The notes under the pieces: model-generated
Databases searched by the model: none
What the model saw: the letters and a program-made list of their open reading frames with translations, nothing else
Told to the model about the DNA's origin: nothing
Position numbers and translations under genes: made by a program
Shown: piece after piece, positions 35,673 to 46,726 of the stretch
Position numbering within the stretch: position 1 is the first letter of the stretch
Layout of the letters: each line of letters begins with the position of its first letter
Source of the DNA: Anisodus tanguticus
Lineage: Eukaryota; Streptophyta; Magnoliopsida; Solanales; Solanaceae
Assembly: GCA_034509755.1 (NCBI GenBank)
Contig: CM067542.1
Span: 24,247,001-24,311,000, forward strand
Reading direction: 5' to 3'
DNA length: 64,000 nt

Positions 35673-36313
35673 TGATGCAAGCCGATCTTCAACAAAAACT
35701 TTCCACATAAATCTGAGCTAAGGAGATTGAGGATCTTCGAGGCATATGCGTGAAAACGTACAATCGGGAGCAAGCTTTGGAGGGAATTGAGGGATCCAAC
35801 CTACTTAAAGCAAAATAAGCCCAAGTAGTTGAAGGAGAGAAGTACGGAATCGGATAGAGTTGTTGAGGCCGAACTAGAGAAGAAGTTGGTTATGTATGCG
35901 AAGAGGTTATTACATACAACAAGTCATCATCTCGTAAGGGAAAACTTAAGAAGGCCCATATTCATTAAGGATATTTTTATAATAGTTAATTTAGTCTTCT
36001 TAACCTAGTTACTGTAAATACTACACTTGTTATTCCATTCCTTAGATTTTGATGAACATGAATATTATTTCTCTAGAGAGATTGTACGAGGCTTATGGAA
36101 TAAGCTCTTGTTGATTGCTATGTTTTGAGAGGTGAGTTTCTTTGGGATACAATTCCCTTGAGGTCTACTTAAGAGATTAGGTGCTTGTTTTGGATTCTTA
36201 ATTGAGGGTTTTGACTATCAAAGAACCTTAGTTTTTTATTAGTTCATTTTTTGTATCTATCTATTTATCCTTTAATTTCTTGTTATTTCCTTTCCGCATT
36301 TGATATTGTATTA
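35673..36313 (+). repeat. 3' LTR of the TGATGCAAG element
   Basis: 641 bp, direct repeat of 27891-28543 with scattered substitutions. Beyond 36313 the chromovirus integrase resumes. Confidence 0.85.
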
Positions 36314-37476
36314 TTATAGCACTATTATGGTGGTCGTGGATAGACTTTCAAAATATGCCTCCATGCCCACCTTACTTGCATAGCCAAGGAAACCATCAAG
36401 CTATTCTTTAAGAATATGGTGAAGTATAGGACCTTACTAATGCATATCATTTGTGGTCGAGACCCTCGTTTATTGGGAACTTTTGGAGGGAGTTATTTGA
36501 CATCCTTGGCACGGAGATGGACTTTTCCACTAGTTTTCACCTATAGACGGACGGACAAACAGAGTAGTTCAATGTCTTACAAGAGTGCTACTTGAGGCAT
36601 TATGTGAACGTGTATCAAAAGGATTGGGCAAGGCTCTTAGTCATATCCCAATTCTGCTATAACTTGCTATGGAGTGAGTCCACGGGTCGAACACCATTTA
36701 AGCTAGACAGAGGCCAACAATCATAAACTCCACATCCACTAGCGGTAATGTTTGAGGAAAGAGTTTGAGGGCTTATTATATGACAAAAGATTAGGAGGAG
36801 GAGCTTGATACTGCTAAGTTCCACTTGGAAAAGGTAGCTATGAGGATGAAGAAGTTAGCGGACCGCAAACGACGTCCCACAATCTATAGAATTGGGGACA
36901 TGGTTATACAACAACAACATACCTAGTGTAATCCCACAAGTGGGATTCAAAAAGGGCAAAGTGTACCCAGAAGACCTTACCCCTACTTTGGAGGTAGAGA
37001 TGTGACTTCCGAAAGACCCTCGGGTCAAGAGAATTGGGGACATGGTTTGAGTGAATTTTAACCCAAAACAGTTCAAGGCACTGCATGACATGCACCAAAA
37101 TTTGATTCTCAAGTACGAAGGGTTGTTCAGGGTCCTTGCCAAGGTGGGCAAGATATCTTACAAGCTTGACATGTCTCACATCTTAAGATCTACCATGTCT
37201 TATATTCTAGCATGCTTAAGTCTTACCACAAATATAGGGATGATCCGAGTAGGGGTCAATCGAGTTGCACACCTATACTATCACCCCTTGTATAATCAAG
37301 AGATTGAGACTAACATAGGCAGAAACAAGGACAAAAGGCCATTGTCATGTTCCCAATCCATTGGAAGGGGCAAGCACCATAGGAGACCACATGGGAGCGA
37401 TATGAAGACTTGTGACAATTCAAAGAGAATATCTGAGAGTTCATGCAGCAAATCGCAACATCAGGTGGGAAGAATG
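36314..37476 (+). pseudogene. Chromovirus integrase core, C-terminus and chromodomain-like tail
   Basis: Frames read TIMVVVDRLSKYASM, KSLRAYYMTKD, EEELDTAKFHLEKVAMRMKK and ADRKRRPTIYRIGDMV, then after the SINE VNFNPKQFKALHDMHQNLIL, KYEGLFRVLAKVGKISYKLD. The tail (about 37290-37470) has EEATWERYEDL-type coding in mixed frames, matching a chromodomain. Stops and frameshifts are frequent. Lineage is chromovirus; the exact clade (Reina, CRM or Galadriel) is not resolved. Confidence 0.75.
36906..37029 (-). mobile_element. AU/TS-type plant SINE fragment with 18-bp duplication
   Basis: Flanked by AGAATTGGGGACATGGTT at 36888-36905 and 37030-37047. On the minus strand the insert ends in a TTGTTGTTGTATAA-like 3' tail and contains TGGGATTACACTAGGTATG and GGTAAGGTCTTCTGGG, matching the 3' half of AU-type SINEs. 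The 5' part with the Pol III boxes is missing (5' truncated). It lies within the chromovirus integrase C-terminus. Confidence 0.9.
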
Positions 37477-37869
37477 TGATGACCCGCCACATCATCATGT
37501 CACCTAGGTGCCATTTGGAAGGAGACTAGTTCTTCATGGAATATTTTAGAGTCATGGAGAGTTTCCTTGCAAAACTCTAGATATTTATGGATTGGTATGG
37601 AGAATTTCTTGAAATGCCTTGGAATCTAAGCATGTAGAGAATTCTAGAGATGGAACTTACTTGTAAATATTGAACGACTTGTGTAGCAATTATTATTTAC
37701 ACACTAGACCCAAGGTGACTAGTATATATAGGAGGCCATTCATTTGTAAATCAACAATCAAGAAACCATTCAAGTCTTGATTAAAATAAAAGCTTCCTTT
37801 CGCAGATCTGTCGTCTTTCTTATGAAACATTCCCTTAGCAATCTAGAGTGTTGTAAGGCTAACTAGGCA
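37477..37869 (+). repeat. 3' LTR of the chromovirus
   Basis: Starts TGATGACCCGCCACATC directly after the chromodomain-like tail. Has a TATA-like box (AGTATATATAGGAGG, near 37720) and an AATAAA signal (about 37787). The right end, near CTAGGCA at 37869, is estimated. Confidence 0.7.
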
Positions 37870-38313
37870 TAGCAAAAAGCATGAACAAATCATGCAAGAT
37901 CGTGAGCAAGTTATTACTGGAACTAGGTTATTTGCCCAAAAATGAAAACAAAACTAATTTGTTTACTTCAGCTATTGGTATTGTTCTAAATTTGCTTCTA
38001 TCAGAAACACAAACGTGTTTCATACCGGCGTATTTGAAATTGCGTTGTCGCGTCAATATTAAGAATTTCTGTTGCTAGGCTCTTTGGAGTTTGGACTAAC
38101 TAATTGAAAAACGTTCAGCACAAAAACTGCATTGCATGTTAGAAATGTGTTTACAACTTAAAAGGAACAACAAATCTTTTAATTATCATCAGTTAAAAAA
38201 TGTTTGCACCACCATGGCTAGTAGCTGAATTCCCAACTTCCGCCTAATGGTTTTTACTCATTCTTTTTTCGTACTGCAGAGGACCTTAAAACTTTAGAAC
38301 TATGTAACTGACA
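37870..38313. other. Short intergenic region and 3' end of PTH2
   Basis: No gene in it. The part next to 38313 must include the 3' untranslated region of the minus-strand PTH2 gene. No unambiguous polyadenylation site was identified. Confidence 0.5.
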
Positions 38314-41300
38314 CTATAAAAGCTTCAATCCACCAGTTACATCGTCAACCATGTCAGCCGGTCCTGCACATACACAGCCACAACACAATCAGATGGACAT
38401 TAAAGATGAAATCTGTAAATAATTGATTGACATGGCCAGAAAATAAACATGGCTTTCTGCCCAATATGCTACTGAGTACTAGTCTAAGTTTCGCTATTGA
38501 TTAGGGGGATGAGCCTAATATTGGAACTCCTTGTCCTCCAAATAGTTTAGTACCCCAAATGGGTTATTATTAAGGACTGAGAAACCTACCAAGTATAGCC
38601 ATCACTGTCCTCGAGTCTGCAAAGTAAAAAAGACAGGAAAGAGTCAGTAAGCAACTTTGCTGGAGTAAAATTCATAGTAGACGAGGCACTGCAATGGTGA
38701 AACATACTTGAAACTATTAAAAATCATTCTATACAGTCGTTTGGAATTACATTATTTTTTCCAAAGCCTAATGCCATTACAGAGTAGATAGAAACATTAT
38801 TTTTCAAGACACAGAGTATAGCAAGGAGCTTTGAACAAAAGGTGACTGGTTTTGGACAAACTTCAGCATCATTTCATTAGAAAACAGAATAGAGTAAGGA
38901 ATAGGTGTTCGTGATTGATGTTCTTGTTCTTGTCAATATTCCTGGCTTCCTGAATTTTCAGCATCATTTCATTGGTAAGTAAAATCTCCTGTCTAGGCAG
39001 TAAATGAATGGTCACAAATGCACCTTATTGCACCGACAAGCATTTATGCATCCCAGACTTGTATTTAAGTTATTATGACTGCTCCCAATAGTCATAAGGT
39101 CTACATATGTGACATGTCAGTCTGTTTATCACCTAATGTTATTACTTTTATATCAGTAAGATGTTTCTTGCAAAAGAAAGATATCTAGTACAGCAAGTAA
39201 ACTGGACATTATGCATGAAAAGTTTGTGCCCTCCAATAACAGAACTGAATATGTGTCTTAAAAATTAATATAGGCAAGAATACACTGCACCAACCTTCAT
39301 TACCACTATTCACCACGAGAAGATGAAGTCACACTGTGTTAAACATGCACATTAGGAAGCTACAATGTTTGGCAGAGGCACCACATAACAAGCTGTTAGA
39401 AACTGTAACAACCATCTTTATTTTTAATTTCATTTGAAACCGAGAAATTCCCGAGGGACAGCTGGCGCATGGTTCAATACGAGATCAACAATGGGCTTGC
39501 CCCTCTATCAACTGAAACAACAGTCTAATTTCAACCTTTCATATTTAAGTTAATCTAAGAAGCAAGTAACAAGCTCTTTTCGAATAGACCACTTATGAAC
39601 TGAAACCAAACTTCTTTATTTAACCACCAGTCCTCATGTGTAAAGAGATGGAAAACGAGATTGATAGTAAAGCAAAGACACGTGTCAAGAAATGAGGCGA
39701 TAGTTTAGCGGCAGCAGCAACAGTGACCTTCTTAAGGATTTTGTAGTCCTTGGTATCAGGAAGCAACGATGAAGCTTAGCACAATTTGGTGGGTAACAAA
39801 TTTCTTGTGGAAAAGAAACACAAGAAAGAAGACAGGCAAAGGTGGAAAAGGAGCTGAAGAAACTCTCCAATAAAAGTCAAAAATATATTCATTCTGAATC
39901 ATACATAGAAGCAGACATTGAATAGATCCACTTAATTTTTTAGTGTCTACAAAGTCATTCGATCTTATACTTTGATACCAGGCTCTCACTACCAATTCAG
40001 AAAATCAAAGGTGGTGTGCTTACATGTGATGATGAAGCCTCATATACTAGGTCATCATTATTGATCACATTCCAAGTATGATCATGCGGGCATGACTCAA
40101 AGCTACTATGTATCATCACGTGGGCATGATTGAAAGCTGCTACCAAATCTAACTAAAAGCAAACAATATCTTGAAAAAAGGAAATTAAGTCTCTCACTCA
40201 CTTGGTGCAATTTGGGTTCTCCCAGCATCAATTGTAATGTGTGTTGGTATATTAAGTGATTTTGCCGTTTCCTGTGATCAAATGAGATATTCAGAGAGCG
40301 ACCAACCAGCATAGCATACATATATAGTTACACGCAGCAAATTAAAACTAGTAGGACTAAACCAAAGAACAGAAATTGAAGGCCACTTTGAGGGGTACAG
40401 ATACTGGACTGAATTATTGAGGATTACATTAAAGAAAAAAGAAACTAAAACATCTACTTTCTGAAATGAGCATTTCCATGTTCCTAATGAGATGATATTG
40501 CCAACTTTATCCTCCAGAAAAGCAAATTTTCTGGCACCAATCCAAGCATGAGATCTTTTACAGCAGTAGCACATAAGCATATCAAAGTAGAGGAGGAAAG
40601 TCTCAGCATCAGAGATGGGAACTTTGTCCCAGGCACCAAACCAAGCATGAAATGTTTTGAAGCAGTACTACATGAGCAGATCAAAGTGAAGGAGAAAATT
40701 CTAAGCATTAGGGATGGCAATTTTGTTTTTTTACTTCTCTTGTTTGGGTAAACCAAATTAGTGTTTCTACAAAAGGGCAACCATACATATCCATCACAAG
40801 TGAAGAAAAACCTTAGACCACCAAAATCCACGAACAAGGCAACACGCCCATGACAAAAAATGAAGCTCAAGCAACTACAAGATTGGATAATAAAGATACT
40901 ATAACCAAGCAACAAGGTGGAGTAGACAACATATATTTCAATAAAAACACTTATTGGGACATGATATGTCCTTCAACAATGAGAGCATACTTAAACAATA
41001 CATACTTGCAAAACCAACATATCATCTTCACTTTCAATCTTCACCACCACCTTCACCTGTCCACACATCTCCCATCTGCGAGACAACTATCAGCATGAAT
41101 AACGCTTACTATATCAACCAAACTTGAAATGTCTCTTAAAATTACCTGTTTAAAGCTTTTGGTGCCCTATTATGGAGCTTTTTGTAGAGACCTAAAGTCG
41201 CGTGACTAACCAACCAACAAAACAATTCAACCAAAAGTTAGAACAAATTAGTTGAATATAGGCAACAAATGTAGGAACACCAATTTGCATCAGTACTTAG

Positions 41301-41981
41301 AAACACTCAAAAAAAGAAATATAGAAACTTTAAAAGATACAACAAAACTAAAGGGTGCTGACATTTCAGGAGGCTTTCCTGCAACTGTGAACATAAAAAC
41401 ATATGACATTTAATTCAAAGATTTGTTTTGCTGGAATAAGTGACTTTGATACAAAGATCAAATTATCTGTTTGACCAAACATGCATAATCACCTTGCAGT
41501 TATCGAATCGTTCGGATTAATTTTCTCAAAACATGCAATTACACATGAACGTATCTAAATAACTATAAACTGGAAAAGGCAATTAAAAATGGCTAAGGCA
41601 AGAATGAATCAACTACCTGCATTGTGCAGCTATCTTCCCTTTGCCCATCTTCAAGTCATTCCTGACTACCAAAACCTGCACAGTTACAAAATTATGATTC
41701 ATCCTCAATCTTGTAAAGTAGAATCATTATGCATAAACATAAATATTGAGAGAGAAGAGATAAACCATTTTAAAATCTTCAAGGATCTCAGCCAGTCTTT
41801 CTACTTCAAGAGGTTGCTTCACCCCTTTTCTCTTTTTCCCATCAACAATTATAGTTTCAGTATCACCAGATGATCTGTTTGAAATAAAAGTGCGTGAAGA
41901 ATGCCGTACACCAATAATATAACCCAAAGCAAGACATCCTGCTCCAAGTAATATGGCGCTAAGCCATGCCATGTCAATCAT
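38314..41981 (-). CDS. PTH2: Peptidyl-tRNA hydrolase 2, mitochondrial-type (intact, 7 coding exons)
   Basis: Hydrolyses peptidyl-tRNA that drops off ribosomes, freeing the tRNA; in this family the N-terminal segment anchors the protein in a membrane, usually mitochondrial. Coding exons on the minus strand: 41766-41981, 41617-41675, 41146-41205, 41006-41075, 40202-40271, 38590-38616, 38314-38363. All introns are GT-AG, phases agree, and the total is 552 bp (183 codons plus stop). Start is the first ATG (MIDMAWLSA); a second in-frame Met is codon 4. Residues about 6-25 form a hydrophobic helix (LSAILLGAGCLALGY). Residues 58-72 read PLEVERLAEILEDFK. The catalytic domain shows DLKMGKGKIAAQCSHAT (79-95), KVVVKIESEDDMLVLQ, then THITIDAGRTQIAPNSRTV (145-163) and ends DDVTGGLKLL, as expected for full-length family members. 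Exon 6 is only 27 bp. No stop or frameshift is present, unlike every other coding region here. Confidence 0.93.
40500..40735 (+). repeat. Two-copy 99-bp codon-phased repeat in PTH2 intron 5
   Basis: Copies start near 40534 and 40633, spaced 99 bp. The plus strand stays open through both: TNPSMRSFTAVAHKHIKVEE then SLSIRDGNFVPG, and TKPSMKCFEAVLHEQIKVKE then ILSIRDGNFV. A partial third copy may precede them. It lies antisense inside the fourth-to-fifth-exon intron of PTH2. Origin unknown. Confidence 0.7.
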
Positions 41982-42500
41982 ATTCAAAATTGAGACAGAT
42001 ACCAAGCCAATGAACAATACGCCTGTCCTAAACTGAGAATTGATCAACTCCAAAGTGTTACTCTTACTGCCAAGTCAACTTCTAGTATCCTGGAGCAAGA
42101 GAACAAATGCTCGTTAAATTAAGACTTAACCTGAAAATTGTACTTTTATGCCCAACCAAACTGAAAAATGATACTACAATACAGAAAAAATGATTTCCAA
42201 AGTAAACACACACAGATTAGTTAAACACTCTTCACAAATCTACCATAAATTAAACAAATGGGCCGTCCTATTGATTCTCAGCGTACACACAAATAAACAA
42301 TTAAAAAAAATTGCTTAGTTACTTGTATAAAAACAAAATTGGTAAAGCAGAAGAATTCCAAGATTTCATAGGAAGAAAAAGTACCTGTAAACTGCATTGA
42401 TAGGCTAATCGACTGATCGGAGAGCTCAACGCTCAGTTGGACATGGGTGCGCAACGGCAAGAGAGGAGAAAGTTTGAGGATTTACTGGTTTGGTTGGCAG
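41982..42500 (-). promoter_or_regulatory. 5' leader of PTH2 with an intron and two uORFs
   Basis: A leader exon ends at 42385 with a GT donor (minus strand TTTACAG/GTAC). The 295-bp intron 42090-42384 ends at an AG acceptor next to 42089. The upstream leader holds a minimal uORF (ATG at 42444, three codons then TGA at 42433), and a second ATG just before the donor opens a frame that crosses the splice and stops within a few codons. The transcription start (about 42500) is inferred. Splicing here is predicted only. Confidence 0.6.
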
Positions 42501-43340
42501 AAGAAAAGAGCCAATGCGTTGGCCAAGGTCTCTCTGTTTGGGTTTGAGTCCCAATATTCGTACACCTTTGCAGTAAGCCCGTTTTCTGGAATGTAAGCCC
42601 AATAACCCATTATCTCATATGTCTAATTCTTTTTTCTTTTTTCTTTTTTCTTTTTTTCTCTTTAATTAATGATAATAATGGTGTCTAGGCGAGTTTACCA
42701 ATGACTCCACTATAAGCTTATTAGGTCAAAAACCAGTTCTTCTAACCACCTACCTTCACGTGAGTTTTGAACCATTCAGTATGCACGGCTTAAAAAAGTT
42801 AATTAAATATATTGTTCCTTTTGCATAAATTGACTCGCATATCGAATATTTTAATGAAAAATCAAATGACATATGTTTACACCTATATATATAAATGTAA
42901 TATTTATTTAAATGATGAAAATAAAAATAATATGACATACTAATATATTATGTTGAATTGCACCTGACATCTCTTTATAAATGATATTATTAGTATTGAT
43001 TCTTCTATCGCTTTGATTATTTTGTGTCTTAAGTATGAAAGTCCTTCTTTCTCACGCATAAACTAATTAAAACTAATAAAAAATTGTGTGCAAGAAAATT
43101 AAATTATATAAAATAGCTAATGGTGTTAAAACAAATATAACATTCATTTAAATGGTAAAAAATATTGCTACAGAGATGCAATAGTTGGAAATCTTTTTGG
43201 ATGCCTCAGAATCGGCAAACAAAAATAATTTAGTTAAGTCAATATATAACATTTGTAGTTATACATATTTTATGACATAAAATAATAATATATTATGTAG
43301 TTGCATCTCACCTGATATCTCTTCATAGATGAGCACACTC
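42501..43340. other. PTH2 upstream intergenic region with repeats
   Basis: A pyrimidine tract of repeated CTTTTTT units lies at about 42628-42662. Two diverged segments (about 42890-42985 and 43130-43335) share AATATATTATGT..TTGCA and GACATCTCTT.ATA, an imperfect direct duplication of about 340-bp period. No gene seen. Confidence 0.5.
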
Positions 43341-44852
43341 AGAAAGGGATTTACTTACCTTATGCAGTAATCATAAGCTTCAATCCAAGCATACCATAGC
43401 TCACAACAATCCTTACTTACACTACAACATCATAGAAGTGTTGTTCTTCACTCCAACTAGCTTTCGGTGTCAAGATTAGGTTTAATCACTCGGGTTTCAC
43501 TTCAAACCCTTAGGGAACTATTTGGAGAGCTCATGGGAGTGTTATGTTGGAGTTCGATCGAAAAATGACCAAGGAGGAGCCCCAAAATGAATTTAAAAGA
43601 GGCCAAGATCGACCACCGCCATGGATTTTACAGTCACATTTCACGGCCATGAAATGATTCACGATTCGTGAAAGTGGACCGTGAAAACCACCCTCAACAT
43701 CTCGCTCTCTGATTCCATTTCACGGTTGCAGACCACCCATTTTCACGGTCTGTCAACTGTTTCGTTGGCCGTGAAATGGGATTATTCTTTTAACTTTTCG
43801 ATTAAATTATTATCTTCATTTCGGTTAACTCTGAAACCTTCTGATACTTACTTATTACATGGTTAAGACCTTCTTCAACCTCATAAGGGTATCAAGACTT
43901 CTCCGACTGATGTTAGCTAGCTTATGATGACGTTGACATACAAAGTACGGGTATAACACTATGAGTTTCTTCTATGGATATAAATGGTGAAATTGATGAG
44001 ATATTGATGTTGTGGTTGTAGCTATTGATGTAGAGTTTAAGGGAGGAGAACTAGAAAGGGAATATAGTTCAAGAACCGAATAGTAGGAATTACGGCTCGC
44101 TAAGTTTAAGCTATTAACACTAGTAATGTTATTTAGTGTTGTAGGTCGGCGTGTAGAAAGAAGCGACCTTAATTCTCCTCAATATAGCAGCAACTTTAAG
44201 GTATGTAAGGCTTACCCTTTCTTTCCTTTAGCATGATATTAGTAGAAATGATACATAATGAGACGCTCCTCAAAATGACTCTACCCTCGAATGTTAGAAA
44301 TGTTCTTGTACTTCATTCTTTGAAGAAGTTTCTTGTATCTTGTGTGTCCCTTGTCGGGAGTACTTTTCGCATCTTATATTATCTCTCAGTATGTGATACT
44401 TTATGCTCCTTGTTTGTTTCATGACAACTGATATACGTAGTTACATAATGATAGTCAGAGGGTAACGACCTTATGTCACTCCGACCATGTTCATGATATC
44501 CTCCTGAGGTCTTTCATTTATTATAGATATATATATATATATATATATATCTATTTTATGATACCGAGCCGCGCTATAATTAGTCGGGTATGGTACATAC
44601 GATGTACACCACTGCAGTTGGGTACGATATGATGATGTTAGCCCCAGAGATCGGCTTAATGATGATGGTATAGCCCCATTGTGTGGCTTTTATATATACA
44701 TATATGTTTTTAAATGAAAGCATGCATATTATATGCTCTCAGTGGCATTCATAGTTACAGGTTGTCTTTCTTATCTCTATTTACATTACCATTTTTATTT
44801 ATATTTTATACTGTCTTATATATTCGATACATTCTTTCGTACTGACGTTCCT
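43341..44852 (+). repeat. Tekay-like LTR fragment, plus orientation
   Basis: The part from about 43870 resembles the 3' half of the solo LTR at 31800-34639 and ends with TTCGTACTGACGTTCC. It is cut at 44852 by the next, inverted LTR. The first 500 bp contain inverted TTTCACGG/CCGTGAAA motifs and are less certain. No coding sequence. Confidence 0.55.
44527..44551. repeat. (AT)n microsatellite
   Basis: About twelve AT units in the LTR fragment. Confidence 0.95.
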
Positions 44853-46722
44853 TGTCATGCCCCAAACCATGACCTAGGTGAAACACGACATTCGGTGCCT
44901 GACTGCATGTGATCGAGCGAACCACATGGCTTGCTTAATCAACATGGGCATCAAAACAATGAAATAATAATGATTTAAAATATATAAAATATAATACTGA
45001 AAATATAGTCTGAATATATGATTTGCGGAATAATCTGAAAACATAATAAGTCTGAATACTGGACATATAATGTGACATGCTAAACTAGTCTATGAAACCT
45101 CTGAAACGTGAGTCTGACTGCAAAACTGTTTTACCAGGACAAGACCCTGACATACCTTTAATGTAATGCATGACATAAAAATAAATAAACTGACACCTCG
45201 AATGAAATGGGGCTCACCAATAGTTGATACTGACAAAGTCCTAACGGGCAAATCCGTCATTCTGAAACTCAGTACATGTACCGTGAAGTGCAGGCCCCTG
45301 GCAAAAAGGGACGTAAGTACATTTGAATTGTACTATATATAAAGAAACTAAAAGAATAAGCAGGCACATGAAATAATATATACTGGAACTGAAACTGTAA
45401 GTTGAACTGAACGTGAGCATCATCTGACATGAACAAAATTACAACATGAATAAAAACATTTTAAGTACATATGCATATTTGTATCTTGTGGGAGATATAT
45501 AGTATAACCGACAACATGGAATAACTATGTGGGTACGTGGAGTCTGGTACATGGACCAATCACCAGAGCAGCTCTACACCTTGCCATGGTATGAGACATA
45601 AGCATGACATGAAAGGATCCAATTCAATTATCTGAAGGTGTCGTCCTAATCTAGGCGGATCGACCCTTACCCTACATTGGCATACGTAGTTTCAGGAGGC
45701 CTAAGCCTTCTCAGTAAACCTGTGCTACTCCCAAAAATATGAACATTGATATAGGTGGCATCGAGCCTATGGTTTGTATAACATAACTTGTAAGTATGAC
45801 TTGTAGACTTGGTTCGTAAACATGGCTTGTAAATATGATTCGTGAGTATAATATAGCATGAATATAAGTATATAATATAACTTGTATGAAAATATAAATA
45901 AAAACATGTAGATTTTCATGAAAATAAGCATAATAGTTCATATCTTGCATTTAAGAATCCATGGAATGCAAAGCATGGGTGTTCACGGATTACATACGGA
46001 TTCCCAATAGCCAAAATGGAATATCAAGAATACAATAACGAATTATTAATACGAACATGGTTTGTCATGGTACATGTAACTTAGGGTCATCATGAATTAG
46101 AATAGAAACCCTAGGTTTATGGAAATTTATGTTTCATGGATTAAAAGCAGTGTGGGGAAGAATAATGATGTTCCCACGCGTGGATAGAAACTCTACATAC
46201 CTTATTCGCTCCTAATCTTGTAATAAGAATCTGAACTTGATGAAGAATTCCCAAAATCCTGAACTTAATTCTTTGAGATGGGTTTTCTTGAAAACCCTAG
46301 GTTAGAATCAATGCTTTTGCTTAGAACTTGAGTATACTTGATTAGAATTGTGTGGACTATATGGAAAGGACTTACCTTGAGTTGTGAGGATGATGGGAGG
46401 AGAAGAACTTCGTACTAGGGCATGGAGGAATGAAGGTAAAATAAAAAGACTGGAAAATGTGAATATATATTGTTCAATCGTCGTGAATTTTAAGGTCGTA
46501 TTGTACGATCCGTACAATTTCTACGATGAGGGGTACGGTCCATACAATTTCTACGGTATGGTCTGTACATAATTGTATAGTCTGTATAATGTGACCGTCA
46601 TTGGGTTGCAAAATTCAGTGATTACCAAAAGTTGGAGGCCTTTCTACGGTCAAAAAATACGATCCACATATTTTTATACGGCCCGTATAAGTTGGGCATA
46701 CAACACTGATTATTGGTCTGAA
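44853..46722 (-). repeat. Tekay-like LTR fragment, minus orientation
   Basis: Begins TGTCATGCCCCAAACC and from 45311 matches 3057-4480 of the first element segment by segment (AAAGAAACTAAAAGAATAAGCAGGCA; GTGGGGAAGAATAATGATGTT in short pieces). The outer end with TGTAATACC is missing, so it is truncated where the pararetroviral region begins. Confidence 0.75.
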
Positions 46723-46726
46723 TGAA

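Larger units (their letters stand above)
27891..36313 (+). mobile_element. Non-autonomous LTR element with protease-like ORF and unassigned ORF
   Basis: LTRs at 27891-28543 and 35673-36313 start TGATGCAAG and end TTTGATATTGTATCA/TTA. A polypurine tract (AAGAAGGGGAGAA) precedes the right LTR. Flanks TTTTG and TTATA do not give a convincing duplication. Without the solo LTR at 31800-34639 the interior is about 4.3 kb. It codes for a retropepsin-like region (29797-30390) and a second acidic, serine-rich region (31018-35491), but no RT, RNase H or integrase was found. A related solo LTR is at 25700-26327. Confidence 0.8.
27050..37869 (+). mobile_element. Chromovirus remnant (RNase H to 3' LTR)
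   Basis: Plus-strand Gypsy element beginning in RNase H and ending in an LTR (37477-37869). Integrase, chromodomain-like tail and 3' LTR remain; gag, protease, RT and the 5' LTR are absent. An 8.4-kb LTR element (27891-36313) and a SINE (36906-37029) interrupt it. The junction with the Tat 3' end falls near 27010-27060 and has no LTR, so it arose by deletion or recombination. Confidence 0.75.

Noticed and set aside
27885..36320. Target-site duplication for the TGATGCAAG element
   Set aside because: The flanks TTTTG and TTATA differ at two of five positions, too weak to claim.
39960..40000. Possible Copia-type PBS (TGGTATCAAAGTATAAG) in PTH2 intron 6
   Set aside because: No LTR ends, polypurine tract or coding remnant could be seen around it.
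40484..40915. 143-codon minus-strand open frame in PTH2 intron 5
   Set aside because: It overlaps the two-copy repeat and the reverse strand gives the more regular repeat. The PTH2 exons on both sides show that it is intronic.
41982..42053. N-terminal extension of PTH2 by 24 codons
   Set aside because: That frame begins with TTG; the first ATG in the spliced leader frame is at 41981.
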